DNA from: an uncultured Lachnospiraceae bacterium
GTDB lineage: Bacteria > Bacillota > Clostridia > Lachnospirales > Lachnospiraceae
Length of the DNA stretch: 64,000 bases
Assembly (NCBI GenBank): GCA_946558695.1
Contig: CAMNTQ010000008.1
Location: 1 to 64,000 of the forward strand
Reading direction: 5' to 3'
The translations under genes and the position numbers were made by a program. The first letter of the stretch is position 1. Every line of letters begins with the position of its first letter. The notes below the pieces were generated by a model. That model had not been told where the DNA came from. It ran no database searches and saw only the letters and a program-made list of their open reading frames with translations. Below, one piece after another: positions 1 through 9,648 of this stretch.

Positions 1-130
1 CTTTTCTCCTCTGTTTCAGGATCACGCCGTTCACATTCGGATGCTTCTCATAATATCTTCCATAGGCGCTGATATAGCCCTCCATCATCTCCGATACGAC
101 GTTATCCGGCGAATTAATAATTTTTCTCAT
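1..130 (-). CDS. Dihydroxyacetone kinase DhaK-like protein, N-terminal part (runs off window start)
   Basis: Minus-strand ATG at 130 with purine-rich RBS; translates MRKIINSPDNVVSEMMEGYISAYGRYYEKHPNVNGVILKQRRK, matching the typical DhaK N-terminus (K-x-IN-x-P-x-xVV-x-EM). Not in the ORF track because truncated. Confidence 0.7.
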   Translation of the reverse strand, partial: MRKIINSPDNVVSEMMEGYISAYGRYYEKHPNVNGVILKQRRK

Positions 131-283
131 GCTCCTACCTCTTTTCGCTTATATTATTGGTAATATTATAGCATGTTCTAAATATTTTGAAAATTATTTT
201 GTTAATATTTTCTAAAAATTTAGTGTAATTTATTAATTATTTATTCGCAGCTAATACTCTCATCCGACCATGATATAAAAGAC

Positions 284-311
284 ACTGCCGCACTTTATTT
301 AGCGCGGCAGT
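284..311 (-). terminator. Stem-loop after aldolase gene
   Basis: ACTGCCGC...GCGGCAGT inverted repeat, followed on the minus strand by a short T-rich stretch. Confidence 0.5.
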
Positions 312-342
312 TCCTAAACATACACTTATTTTTGTTTATCTT

Positions 343-990
343 CTATTTTCCTTGCCCATATGAGTTTTTAACGAAATCCTGCATTGCCTTTATATTTTCA
401 TCGGAGATTCCCGCCGGTTTGCCGCCGGTTGCTTCGACCATATAATAAATCTGGGCTGTTACTTCAAGTACTTTCGCCGTTTTAAAAGCGCCGTCCATAT
501 CGCCCGAGACGCATACCGCCCCGTGAGAATGGATCAAACAGCTATTCGATCTTTCTCCCAGCGCTTTTACACAGTTTTCCGCAAGCTCTGCACTGCCCGG
601 AAGCGCATAATCCGCACATCTGCATACATCTCCCAGTATCTGCGCTGCCTCATCAATGATGAGTGGGATATCCTTGCCCTGAGCCGCATACACCATCGAA
701 TAGATTGGGTGCGTATGTATGATCGCATTTACATCTTCTCTGTTTCGATAAACAGACAAATGCATTTCTGTTTCGATGGTTGGCTTTCTTTCGCCCTCCA
801 CGATCGTTCCGTCTAATCTGCATACTACTACGTCATCCTCCACAATCGTATCATAGAGCATTGCGCTTGGAGTCAGATATACAAGTCCGGTCTCTTTATC
901 GCGGAAACTAATATTTCCCCATGTTTCTACAGTAAGGCCGGAGCCTGACATCCTTTTTCCGCTTTCTACAATTAATTGTTTATAATTCAT
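343..990 (-). CDS. Class II aldolase/adducin family protein (AraD/FucA-like sugar-phosphate aldolase or epimerase)
   Basis: GNISFRD, HTHPIYSMVYAAQGKDIPLIIDEAA and HSHGAVCVSGD motifs. Confidence 0.85.
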   Translation of the reverse strand: MNYKQLIVESGKRMSGSGLTVETWGNISFRDKETGLVYLTPSAMLYDTIVEDDVVVCRLDGTIVEGERKPTIETEMHLSVYRNREDVNAIIHTHPIYSMVYAAQGKDIPLIIDEAAQILGDVCRCADYALPGSAELAENCVKALGERSNSCLIHSHGAVCVSGDMDGAFKTAKVLEVTAQIYYMVEATGGKPAGISDENIKAMQDFVKNSYGQGK

Positions 991-1013
991 TCTTTAACCC
1001 TCTTTATACCACA

Positions 1014-2120
1014 TTATTTTGTCGCGCTGATTTCTTCTGCATATTTCTCTGTCTCAGCGAGTGTATCCTTTGCATTGTCGATCGTTACAAGCTTACATCC
1101 TGTATCAATATAAGTTTCCGCTTTCTCTCCCGCGAGAATCTTTGCCATGTTGATAACGCCAAGTTTACCCATCTCTATCGGCTGCTGTGCGCAGGTGGAT
1201 ACAAATTTCTCATCAATTACATACTGAAGACCTTCTGTTACGCCATCGTATGAGAAAATCTTGATCTGCTCCGTAAGACCTGCCTCGTCAACTGCCTGAT
1301 AAGCGCCAATTCCCATCAAATCATTTTCACAGTATACAACCTGAAGATCCGGATTGGCCTGAATAATATTCTGTACCGCTGTATATCCAAGGTCCGTCTC
1401 CCAGTTTGCGTGCTGCTCAGCTACAAGCTCTACAACATCTCCGGCCTTATCCAAGAATCCATTATACCTGTCATCGTCATTGGTCTGTCCCTGAACGCCT
1501 CTTAAGATTGCTGTCTTGCAGCCGTCCGGATACATCTCGGCAACTTTTTCTCCGACCATCTGGCCGCCTACATAGTTATCCGTTCCATAAAACGGGATAT
1601 CCTCACCTAATGTCTTCAATGTATTCTCATCCAGCTTTGTATCAAGATTGATAACAGGAATTCCTGCTTCTTTACACTCCTGAAGAGCTGAGATAAGTCC
1701 TTCGGAAGCTGCCGGCACAAGAATGATTCCGTCTACACCCTGTGACACATAATTCTCAATGATCGTAAGCTGCTCCTCTACCGACTGATGCTCTGCGCCT
1801 GCCTGAATCTCAACCTTCATTCCCAGCGCCTTCCCAGACTGCGCTACTGAATTCGCCACGATGATATGATACTCATTATTCAATGTCATTCCGCAGAAAC
1901 CAATGGTATATTCGCCGTAATCTTTATCTGGAACCTGAGCTTTGATCTCCTCCGCAAGCTTATCGGATACCTCCGCGGAATCATCCACTACTGCCGCATC
2001 AGATGATGTATCATCTGATTTGCCGTCATCACTTCCGCTGTTGTTCCCGCTGCTGCACCCAACTAACATTGCTCCAATCATTGCCACACATAATAATGCA
2101 CTGACTAATTTCTTTTTCAT
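1014..2120 (-). CDS. Sugar ABC transporter substrate-binding lipoprotein (RbsB-like)
   Basis: Lipoprotein signal MKKKLVSALLCVAMIGAMLVGCSS; periplasmic-binding fold signature (GVDGIILVPAASEGLISALQECKEAGIPVINLD). Confidence 0.9.
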   Translation of the reverse strand: MKKKLVSALLCVAMIGAMLVGCSSGNNSGSDDGKSDDTSSDAAVVDDSAEVSDKLAEEIKAQVPDKDYGEYTIGFCGMTLNNEYHIIVANSVAQSGKALGMKVEIQAGAEHQSVEEQLTIIENYVSQGVDGIILVPAASEGLISALQECKEAGIPVINLDTKLDENTLKTLGEDIPFYGTDNYVGGQMVGEKVAEMYPDGCKTAILRGVQGQTNDDDRYNGFLDKAGDVVELVAEQHANWETDLGYTAVQNIIQANPDLQVVYCENDLMGIGAYQAVDEAGLTEQIKIFSYDGVTEGLQYVIDEKFVSTCAQQPIEMGKLGVINMAKILAGEKAETYIDTGCKLVTIDNAKDTLAETEKYAEEISATK

Positions 2121-2170
2121 AGTGTACCCTCCTTAATTTTAGGTGTATAAGTGTATGTTTTTATCAGTAG

Positions 2171-3127
2171 TTATTCTGCTTTCCGCTCTTTTCTCTTATC
2201 TGCAAAAACGGCCACAATAACAACTAACCCTGTAATAACTGTCTGGTAATATGTCGCTACATTCATAATCTGAAGTCCGTTTGTAAGTGTTGCAAGAATG
2301 ATTGCGCCTACGACCGTATTCGCAAGCTTTCCTTTTCCTCCTGACATGGAGATTCCTCCGATAACGGCTGCTGCGATCGCGTTCATCTCATAAGAATTCC
2401 CCGCGCTTGGATCTGCATAAAGAAGACGCGCCAGTAACATGACTCCGGCAAAAGCCGCGAACATACCGCAGAGTATATATACGATTACTTCCAGTTTTTT
2501 CACTTTGATTCCTGACAGGCGGGCGGCGTGGGAATTGCCTCCCAGCGCGTAGATTCCTCTTCCGAATTTTGTGTAAGCGAGAATCAGGATCATAACCGCA
2601 TAAAATACGATTACATACAACACTCCTATGGGCACTACACCAAAAAATTTGGTTTTCATAAGCGCGCCGATCTCTAAAGGAAATCCTGATACAGCCTGTC
2701 CCTCATTTATGATCTGCGCAAGACCTCTGACTGCCTGCATGGAACCTAATGTAGTAATAAAAGCCGGAACCTTGCCATAACTAATCAGAATCCCGTTGAA
2801 AAGTCCTATCACCGCGCCGCAGATCAGACACAGAATAATCGCAACCGGAATTGACATTCCATCTTTGATATTCATGGCAAGAAATATTCCTACGAACCCT
2901 ACAACAGATCCTACGGAAAGATCGATTCCGCCTGTGAGGATCACGATGGATGCACCGATTGCAAGAATCGCGTTAATACTCGCCTGATTTACTATATTCA
3001 TTATATTGTTAATATTCAGGAAATCTTTCCCCATCGCTGAGCAAATAACAGTGAATACAAGAAATATCCCTATCATACCCATATAGATGATCCAGTCCGC
3101 CCAATTAATCTCATGTTTATTTTTCAT
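2171..3127 (-). CDS. Sugar ABC transporter permease (RbsC-like)
   Basis: LTGGIDLSVGSVVGF and YALGGNSHAARLSGIKV motifs. Confidence 0.92.
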   Translation of the reverse strand: MKNKHEINWADWIIYMGMIGIFLVFTVICSAMGKDFLNINNIMNIVNQASINAILAIGASIVILTGGIDLSVGSVVGFVGIFLAMNIKDGMSIPVAIILCLICGAVIGLFNGILISYGKVPAFITTLGSMQAVRGLAQIINEGQAVSGFPLEIGALMKTKFFGVVPIGVLYVIVFYAVMILILAYTKFGRGIYALGGNSHAARLSGIKVKKLEVIVYILCGMFAAFAGVMLLARLLYADPSAGNSYEMNAIAAAVIGGISMSGGKGKLANTVVGAIILATLTNGLQIMNVATYYQTVITGLVVIVAVFADKRKERKAE

Positions 3128-4622
3128 CCTTAACCTCCTCTGCCAGTTCTATTTTCAGAATATCCTGCTGTGTCAGCTCCCCGTCATTATCCAGTATCGC
3201 GCGAAGCTCCCCGCCGCCCATAACTGCAACTCTGTCGCTCATCTTAAGCACTTCTACAAGGTCCGACGATATCATGATAATAGAAGCTTTCTTTTTAATA
3301 AGCTCATACATAATGTTATATATTTCGTCTCTTGCACCAACATCAATACCTCTTGTCGGTTCGTCAAAAATGTATACATCTGCATCCGAATAGAGCCATT
3401 TTGCAATTACGACCTTCTGCTGATTTCCGCCAGACAGATTCTTGGCATCTGTTAATTCAGAAAAAGTCTTAATCTTCAGACTGTCCACATATTCTCTTGC
3501 GGTCTTTCTCTCCTTCCTGCGGTTCAGGAACGGACGGCACAGCTTGTCTAAATTGGGAAGCGCTATATTTTCAGCGACAGAATGCATAAGAATCAACCCC
3601 TCATCTTTGCGGTCCTCACTCAAATATACGATTCCGTTTTTTATATTTTCCGACAGGTTGGTCCCAATCTCTTTCCCTTTATAGAGGACTGTTCCTCTGT
3701 CCTTCTTATAGTCTCCAATGATCGTCTTGGCGGTTTCTGTTCTCCCCGCTCCCACAAGTCCGGCGAATCCAAGTATTTCTCCTCTGTGAAGTTCAAAGGA
3801 CACATTCTTCACCAAATCCTTATATCCCAGATCTTTAACCGAAAGTACCACATCCTCCCTATCAATATTCTTGTTCTCAATCTTTTCAAAGCTTACTTTT
3901 CTTCCTACCATCATTTCCGTAAGCTCATCCTCTGTGGTATCCTTAATATTCACCGTACCTACGTATTCCCCGTCGCGCATAACCGTACAGACATCCCCGA
4001 TTTCAAACAATTCGCTCATACGGTGAGAAATATAGATAATGCCGATTCCCTGGCTCTTGAGTTCCCTTATGATCTCGAATAACATCTCTGTCTCTTTATC
4101 TGTAATCGCTGCCGTCGGTTCATCAAGTACAAGAAGCTTAACATCATTGGAAATTGCCTTCGCAATCTCTACCAACTGCTTTTTCGCCACACTGATCCGG
4201 GATATCAGCGTCTTAGGATTGACATCCAGTCCGATTCTGTCCATATATTCCTTCGCTTCTTTTATCTCCCTTTTATGGTCAACCTTTATGCCATTGGAAT
4301 ACTCTTTTCCAAGAAAAATATTTTCATAGACCGACATCTCAGGAACGAGGTTGAACTCCTGATAAATAACACTGATTCCCTTTTTGATCACATCTCCCGG
4401 CGGCATCTGCGGCAGTTCTTCTCCGTCAAATACAACCGTTCCTTCCTCTCTCGCGTAAGCGCCGGACAATATCTTAATCAATGTAGATTTTCCTGCGCCG
4501 TTTTCTCCGAGAAGAATGTGAACCTGCCCCTTTTTTACAGTGAGCTGTGTATCCTTTAGAACATTTACTCCAAAAAAGCTTTTCGTAATATGTTTCATTT
4601 CCAGAATATTTTCACTCATCAC
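3117..4622 (-). CDS. Sugar ABC transporter ATP-binding protein (RbsA/MglA-like, two ATPase domains)
   Basis: Walker A GENGAGKSTLIK, LSGGNQQKVVIAKWL, DEPTRGIDVGA. Confidence 0.93.
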   Translation of the reverse strand: MMSENILEMKHITKSFFGVNVLKDTQLTVKKGQVHILLGENGAGKSTLIKILSGAYAREEGTVVFDGEELPQMPPGDVIKKGISVIYQEFNLVPEMSVYENIFLGKEYSNGIKVDHKREIKEAKEYMDRIGLDVNPKTLISRISVAKKQLVEIAKAISNDVKLLVLDEPTAAITDKETEMLFEIIRELKSQGIGIIYISHRMSELFEIGDVCTVMRDGEYVGTVNIKDTTEDELTEMMVGRKVSFEKIENKNIDREDVVLSVKDLGYKDLVKNVSFELHRGEILGFAGLVGAGRTETAKTIIGDYKKDRGTVLYKGKEIGTNLSENIKNGIVYLSEDRKDEGLILMHSVAENIALPNLDKLCRPFLNRRKERKTAREYVDSLKIKTFSELTDAKNLSGGNQQKVVIAKWLYSDADVYIFDEPTRGIDVGARDEIYNIMYELIKKKASIIMISSDLVEVLKMSDRVAVMGGGELRAILDNDGELTQQDILKIELAEEVKDEK

Positions 4623-4630
4623 TTCACCCC

Positions 4631-6052
4631 CTATGTGTACGTTTTTGTTTCATACGACTTCGCAATAATACGTCTGATATCAGGAAGTGTAAGCTCTTTG
4701 TCAAAATATTTTAATTGTACGCTTAGATTTCCCATAGATGTACTCTCTCCATAGCACACTACAATTGTTTTGTTCATATAATGCGCAGACAGACTAAGAA
4801 GTATCCTGCTTGCCGCTCCTCCTCCTACAATATATACTTTTTTAAGATCATTTCCCGTCACCTTTTCTATGTCCCGGATCGTCTCTGCATACACGCGCGC
4901 CAAAGAATCGTAAAATGTCCGGAATAATACATCCCATCTCATTTTGCCGCTTACCTGCCCGCTCTCTGTAAGGTAATTCCAGATGGCCTTTGACATGCTT
5001 GCCGGGTTAAAAAATGCAATGTCATTTAAATCTATCACCGCAGTACTGTCACATTGTTCCGCAAGATCCGATATTGTATTCCATGACGTTTTTTCCTTAC
5101 AAATAAAATCATATTCTTTCTTTAACTGGTTAACGATAAACATCCCTGCACTATTCTTCAGCAGTGTGATTCTCCCAAATGCCCCTACTTCATTCGTGAG
5201 GTTCGCTTTTCTTACCTCTTCATTACAAATAGGTTCCTTTAACTCCGTTCCGATCAACGACCATGTACCGCAGCTTATGAAGCCGAAATTTTCTTCCTTT
5301 GCAGGTATCGCGGCCACTGCCGACGCCGTATCATGAGACGGTACGCAGATCACGGGGATATCATAATCCGCACCTATTTCTTCCAGAATATCTTTTCTCA
5401 TATTTCCGATTTTCTCTCCATGTTTTCCTATCTTGCAAAAGATATTCTGGCCGATCCCGAATTTTTCACATACTGCCGGACTTATCTTTTTGTCTCCCGC
5501 AGACATAAGCTGCGTGGTACTCAATTCGCTTGGTTCATTCACCATCTCTCCCGTCAGGAAATAGTTCAAGATATCGGGCACCATAAGACACTTATCCGCC
5601 GCGGAAAGAATATGCGGAAAAAGCTCTTTCATTCCAGCCATCATATACACAGAATTTATCTTATCGCATAAGATTCCTGTCTCATAAAACATCTGTTTTT
5701 CATCTTCGCCGTTAAGCTTTGAAAGCTGATTTTCACCAATCGCATTTCTGTATGAAAGAGGGTTTGAGAGCATATGTCCTTCTTTATCAAAGAACGCAAA
5801 ATCCACTCCCCATGTGCAGACGCCGATCGAGTCTATTCTTTCCTTCTTTGATACGATTTCTTTTAAAGCTGCTTTAAATTCATTGAAAATATGAAGAAGA
5901 TCCCAATAATAGTATTTCCCTATTTTAACCATACTATTTGGTATCTGGCTTATTACTTCGCTCTGAATCCTCCCTTCTTTGTACTGACCTGTTACGATCC
6001 GAAAAGATGAGTTGCCGCAGTCTAGTGCAACCATAGTTTTTTCTTTATTCAT
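4631..6052 (-). CDS. FGGY-family carbohydrate kinase, rhamnulokinase-like
   Basis: GVCTWGVDFAFFD, PSHDTASAVAAIPA, SCGTWSLIGTEL, YIVGGGAASRIL. Confidence 0.85.
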   Translation of the reverse strand: MNKEKTMVALDCGNSSFRIVTGQYKEGRIQSEVISQIPNSMVKIGKYYYWDLLHIFNEFKAALKEIVSKKERIDSIGVCTWGVDFAFFDKEGHMLSNPLSYRNAIGENQLSKLNGEDEKQMFYETGILCDKINSVYMMAGMKELFPHILSAADKCLMVPDILNYFLTGEMVNEPSELSTTQLMSAGDKKISPAVCEKFGIGQNIFCKIGKHGEKIGNMRKDILEEIGADYDIPVICVPSHDTASAVAAIPAKEENFGFISCGTWSLIGTELKEPICNEEVRKANLTNEVGAFGRITLLKNSAGMFIVNQLKKEYDFICKEKTSWNTISDLAEQCDSTAVIDLNDIAFFNPASMSKAIWNYLTESGQVSGKMRWDVLFRTFYDSLARVYAETIRDIEKVTGNDLKKVYIVGGGAASRILLSLSAHYMNKTIVVCYGESTSMGNLSVQLKYFDKELTLPDIRRIIAKSYETKTYT

Positions 6053-6062
6053 AAGTTTCTCC

Positions 6063-6962
6063 TTATTGCACGGAAATTTTTATATGATATTTGTTCTCGT
6101 ACTCTTTTAAAAACTGCAGATCCTTTACTTTAAGCGATTCCATATCTCCCATTTCGTATACGCGTCCCAGACCATGGTATTTATCAAGTCCAAGCCTGTG
6201 ATACGGAAGAAATACCACTTCCTTTACCCGCTCTAATCCTTCTGCAAATCCAAGGAATTTTTCAATGGCATACGGCTCATCATTGCAGCCCGGAATATAA
6301 GGATACCGAAGATAAAGCTCGCCTTTAAAATTTTGATCCATCCATCTGATATTATTTAAAATCTCACGGTTGTCTCTTCCGGTAAGCTCCAAATGCTTTT
6401 CTCCCGAAAAATGCTTATAATCGCAGTAAATAATATCAACATAGTCAGCTATCTCTCTTAATTTTCCTTGCGGGGCCTGCCCGCATGTCTCGATCAGCAC
6501 ATTCCACCCGCGTTCATGTGCCGATACGGAACATTTTTTTATAAAAGAAGCGTATAAAAGAGGTTCGCCGCCGCTGAATGTTATACCGCCTCCGCTTTCC
6601 AGATAATATACCTCATCCTTTGCAAGCTCCTCCATAAGCTCTTCTACCGTATAATCCTCTCCCTGTACCACCCTTGCATCTGCGTAACAGGCATCGATAC
6701 ATTTTTTACACATTGTACATTTCGTGCCGTCCGTGATCATTCCAAACTCAGGATGACGGTAGATCGCCCCGGAGGGGCAGGTCTTAAGACACCGCCCGCA
6801 TCCGGTACATTTGACTGATTTGAATAAGATCTGCGGCTCAAATAACTGTGACTCCGGATTGCCGCACCATTTACACCTTAGAAGGCAGCCTTTTAAAAAT
6901 ACTGTCGTCCGTATTCCGGGGCCATCCTCTGTTGAACATCTTTCAATATTAAATACTCTCAC
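6063..6962 (-). CDS. Glycyl radical enzyme activating enzyme (radical SAM with two 4Fe-4S ferredoxin-type clusters)
   Basis: FLKGCLLRCKWCGNPE (CxxxCxxC), CTGCGRCLKTCPSGAI and CTMCKKCIDACYADAR. Confidence 0.93.
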   Translation of the reverse strand: MRVFNIERCSTEDGPGIRTTVFLKGCLLRCKWCGNPESQLFEPQILFKSVKCTGCGRCLKTCPSGAIYRHPEFGMITDGTKCTMCKKCIDACYADARVVQGEDYTVEELMEELAKDEVYYLESGGGITFSGGEPLLYASFIKKCSVSAHERGWNVLIETCGQAPQGKLREIADYVDIIYCDYKHFSGEKHLELTGRDNREILNNIRWMDQNFKGELYLRYPYIPGCNDEPYAIEKFLGFAEGLERVKEVVFLPYHRLGLDKYHGLGRVYEMGDMESLKVKDLQFLKEYENKYHIKISVQ

Positions 6963-9374
6963 TTATAACGCTACCTCTGTTCTGTTAATGACGTCGTTCT
7001 GCGCAGATTCACCAAGAGAAGTAAAGAGCGCGCTGTAACCAGATACACGAACCATAAGGTCCGAATATTCTTCCGGATTTTTCTGCGCCGCCTTAAGCGT
7101 CTCATTGTCCGTAACATTAAACTGGATCTGCTGTCCGTCCATGCCAAAGAACGCCCGTATCATGCTGACAATCTTTCTCCTTGATTCCTCTGTCGCAATC
7201 GCGGAAGGAGCCAGGCGCATATTAAAGATATTGCCTTTCTGATCCCAGATGGTGGGTATCTTCCCAACAGAATTGCATGCCGCGGTAGCGCCGCTTCTTT
7301 CCGAACCATTCGCCGGAGAAACACCGTTATTCACAGGCGAGCCCGCCGCCCGTCCGTCCGGGGTGGCCCCGATCCTGCTTCCAAATGAAATATTTCCCGT
7401 AACCGGACTCTGGCTGTAAGAGAAACAGCACGGAACCGGACCTTTGCCGTATTTCGAGCTCTTGTAATTATGCCTTAAGCTGGAGCCGATATAATCTTCT
7501 ACCGCAACGACCCATTTATCTGCATAATCATTATCATTACCGAATTTCGGCGCTTTATTTTTCATAAGAAGCTGTATTTCCCCGCCGGTCGGAACCGTGG
7601 CAGTATCCTGAAAATTCGTCCTGCATGCATGTAAAACCTGTTCCATCGTAAGAATCTTCTTGTCAAACACCAGATATTCAATAGCTGTCAGCGCATCGCC
7701 GGAACTGATCGAACCCGCTGTAGGCCCGCCGTCCGCCGAATACAGGGAACCGCCTTCTACCAGATCCAGACATCTTCCGATACAGTCCTCTACAAGCGAT
7801 GACCGGAATGCATTCAGATCGTATCTGATATGTACATCATCATTGACATGCTCTGTAATACAGTTCAGATCCATAAAATATTTGAGCATCTTTTTAAATT
7901 CATCAAATATTTCATCTATGGATGTGCAGCAGGCAATTTCCTTGTCCGTTTTCTTAAACACAATTCCGGTAGCCGGGTCTATGCCGTCATTTAATGTGAT
8001 CTCTAATACCTTCTCTACATTAAGCCACGGCCCCTTTGCAGCAAAATCCCATTTTCCGGGAATCGAGGCTTCAATACATCCGTCCGGACTCCAGTCAACC
8101 AGATCTTCTTCCGCAATCCCCATATCACGCAAGGTTTTAATAAATGCATTGTCATTATAAAACGCAGGCATACCGCCTTTATGTTCAATCGCAGCCTCTA
8201 ACGCATTGTACAGCACTTCATCTTTCGTTCCGTCAAAGTATTTAACAGAAACGGAAGGCGTGATGAGCTTAAGCTCGCGGCAGGACTGAATGCAGAGCAT
8301 CGATACGGCATTGGTCGCGTCCCTGCCGTCTACAGTCTGTCCGCACACCGCCATATTGATAAACATCTGGTAGCCCATAAAGAATTCCGTATCCGGCCAT
8401 GAGCGGAGCTTGTTGATTTCATTACACTTGATAAAGAAACATTCTAAAATCTCCAGCGCTCTTTCTTCCGTGATTCTGCCTTCTCTGATATCCTTCTCGT
8501 ACAGCGGGTATACATACTGATCAAATCTCCCAAGGGATATCGCATGTCCGTTAGATTCCAAATGTACTGCAAGCAGTATGATAAAAATAGACTGTACTGC
8601 TTCTTGGAAAGTCTTTGCCGGATGAAGCGGTACATTGCGGCAGATCTCTGCAAGCTCAGACAACTCCTTCTTATACTCCTCAATACCGCATTTTTCTGCT
8701 TCTTCTTCACATTTATCTGCAATTCTTCCCGCAAAATTGACAACTGCCTGATTGCCAAGAAGAGCCGCATCCAAAAACTGTTTCTTTTTAAGGGAATCCG
8801 GTTCCAGCATATCCAAACTGTCTGCCTTAGCCTGAATCCTTGCCATCACGTCCTCTAACCCTTTTTCAACTACCAGCTTATAATCTGGTATTTCATTTCC
8901 AAGACCTGCCGCGCATACCCATGTTTCATCTGTCACGCCTGCATCCCATGCAGCATTCACTTCATCCGGCAGATTCTTTCTTACATAATCGTAAACGGTC
9001 TTTCCATTCCAGTATTCTGCGCATTCACGCACAAGCTTTTCATCCTCGGGAGTAATATAGAATTTATCTCCCGGTCTGTCCTCCCATCTATACGGCTTTC
9101 CATCAAGTTCATCTAAGATCCACTGTGCCGAATATTCCGGATAGATCGGCGCTCCCTTTGCTGTCTTTGACTGATTTCCTACAATCAACTCTCCCGGTTT
9201 CACCCAGACCGTCATCTGATCCAATACTTCATAAAATGATTTTGCACGTCTGATAATAATCGGAAGCCCATCTGTCTTCCCCATTGATTCTGTAAAAATC
9301 TTACATCTTTCGCCATCTACATACGGTTTCTGTTCCATTAATTCTTTACGTAATTTTTGTATTCGGTAATTCAT
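6963..9374 (-). CDS. Glycyl radical enzyme (PFL-like/dehydratase family), substrate unknown
   Basis: C-terminal glycyl radical loop RVSGYSALF; active-site Cys loop SPDGCIEASIPGKWDFAAKG; adjacent activase. Confidence 0.93.
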   Translation of the reverse strand: MNYRIQKLRKELMEQKPYVDGERCKIFTESMGKTDGLPIIIRRAKSFYEVLDQMTVWVKPGELIVGNQSKTAKGAPIYPEYSAQWILDELDGKPYRWEDRPGDKFYITPEDEKLVRECAEYWNGKTVYDYVRKNLPDEVNAAWDAGVTDETWVCAAGLGNEIPDYKLVVEKGLEDVMARIQAKADSLDMLEPDSLKKKQFLDAALLGNQAVVNFAGRIADKCEEEAEKCGIEEYKKELSELAEICRNVPLHPAKTFQEAVQSIFIILLAVHLESNGHAISLGRFDQYVYPLYEKDIREGRITEERALEILECFFIKCNEINKLRSWPDTEFFMGYQMFINMAVCGQTVDGRDATNAVSMLCIQSCRELKLITPSVSVKYFDGTKDEVLYNALEAAIEHKGGMPAFYNDNAFIKTLRDMGIAEEDLVDWSPDGCIEASIPGKWDFAAKGPWLNVEKVLEITLNDGIDPATGIVFKKTDKEIACCTSIDEIFDEFKKMLKYFMDLNCITEHVNDDVHIRYDLNAFRSSLVEDCIGRCLDLVEGGSLYSADGGPTAGSISSGDALTAIEYLVFDKKILTMEQVLHACRTNFQDTATVPTGGEIQLLMKNKAPKFGNDNDYADKWVVAVEDYIGSSLRHNYKSSKYGKGPVPCCFSYSQSPVTGNISFGSRIGATPDGRAAGSPVNNGVSPANGSERSGATAACNSVGKIPTIWDQKGNIFNMRLAPSAIATEESRRKIVSMIRAFFGMDGQQIQFNVTDNETLKAAQKNPEEYSDLMVRVSGYSALFTSLGESAQNDVINRTEVAL

Positions 9375-9410
9375 TTTTCTGCTCCCTTCTTTGATTTTTT
9401 CATTTCGTTA

Positions 9411-9424
9411 TGTAACTTGTTACA
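9411..9424. promoter_or_regulatory. Candidate LacI-family operator
   Basis: TGTAACTTGTTACA: 6-bp inverted arms in the divergent lacI/GRE intergenic region; core AACTTGTTAC recurs at 9546-9555. Confidence 0.5.
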
Positions 9425-9540
9425 TCAATTCTACTTTTATTTTTCTTTTTTGTCAATATATATTATATATATTGTTAATATTTTATAGTTTTTACACGTG
9501 TTATTTGTGCATAATAATTAAAATATATTCACAAATCAAT

Positions 9541-9556
9541 AGTAAAACTTGTTACT
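9541..9556. promoter_or_regulatory. Second candidate LacI-family operator
   Basis: AGTAAAACTTGTTACT shares the AACTTGTTAC core with the 9411 site and lies upstream of the lacI-type gene. Confidence 0.45.
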
Positions 9557-9648
9557 ATTATTTGTTTCACTATTTTTATATTAACGTGAGAAATTCTGAA
9601 CAAGATATGGTAAAATATTAATACCAGAGAAAGGATCGGATACGAAAT

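Noticed and set aside
343-9374. Standard L-rhamnose or L-fucose operon
   Set aside because: Kinase and aldolase resemble those families, but no rhamnose/fucose isomerase or lactaldehyde reductase is present and a GRE pair leads the operon; left as unknown substrate.
6063-9374. Choline TMA-lyase (cutCD) or BMC-associated propanediol dehydratase locus
   Set aside because: No BMC shell proteins, no aldehyde/alcohol dehydrogenases, and the surrounding genes are sugar transport and kinase genes; sequence alone cannot assign the substrate.
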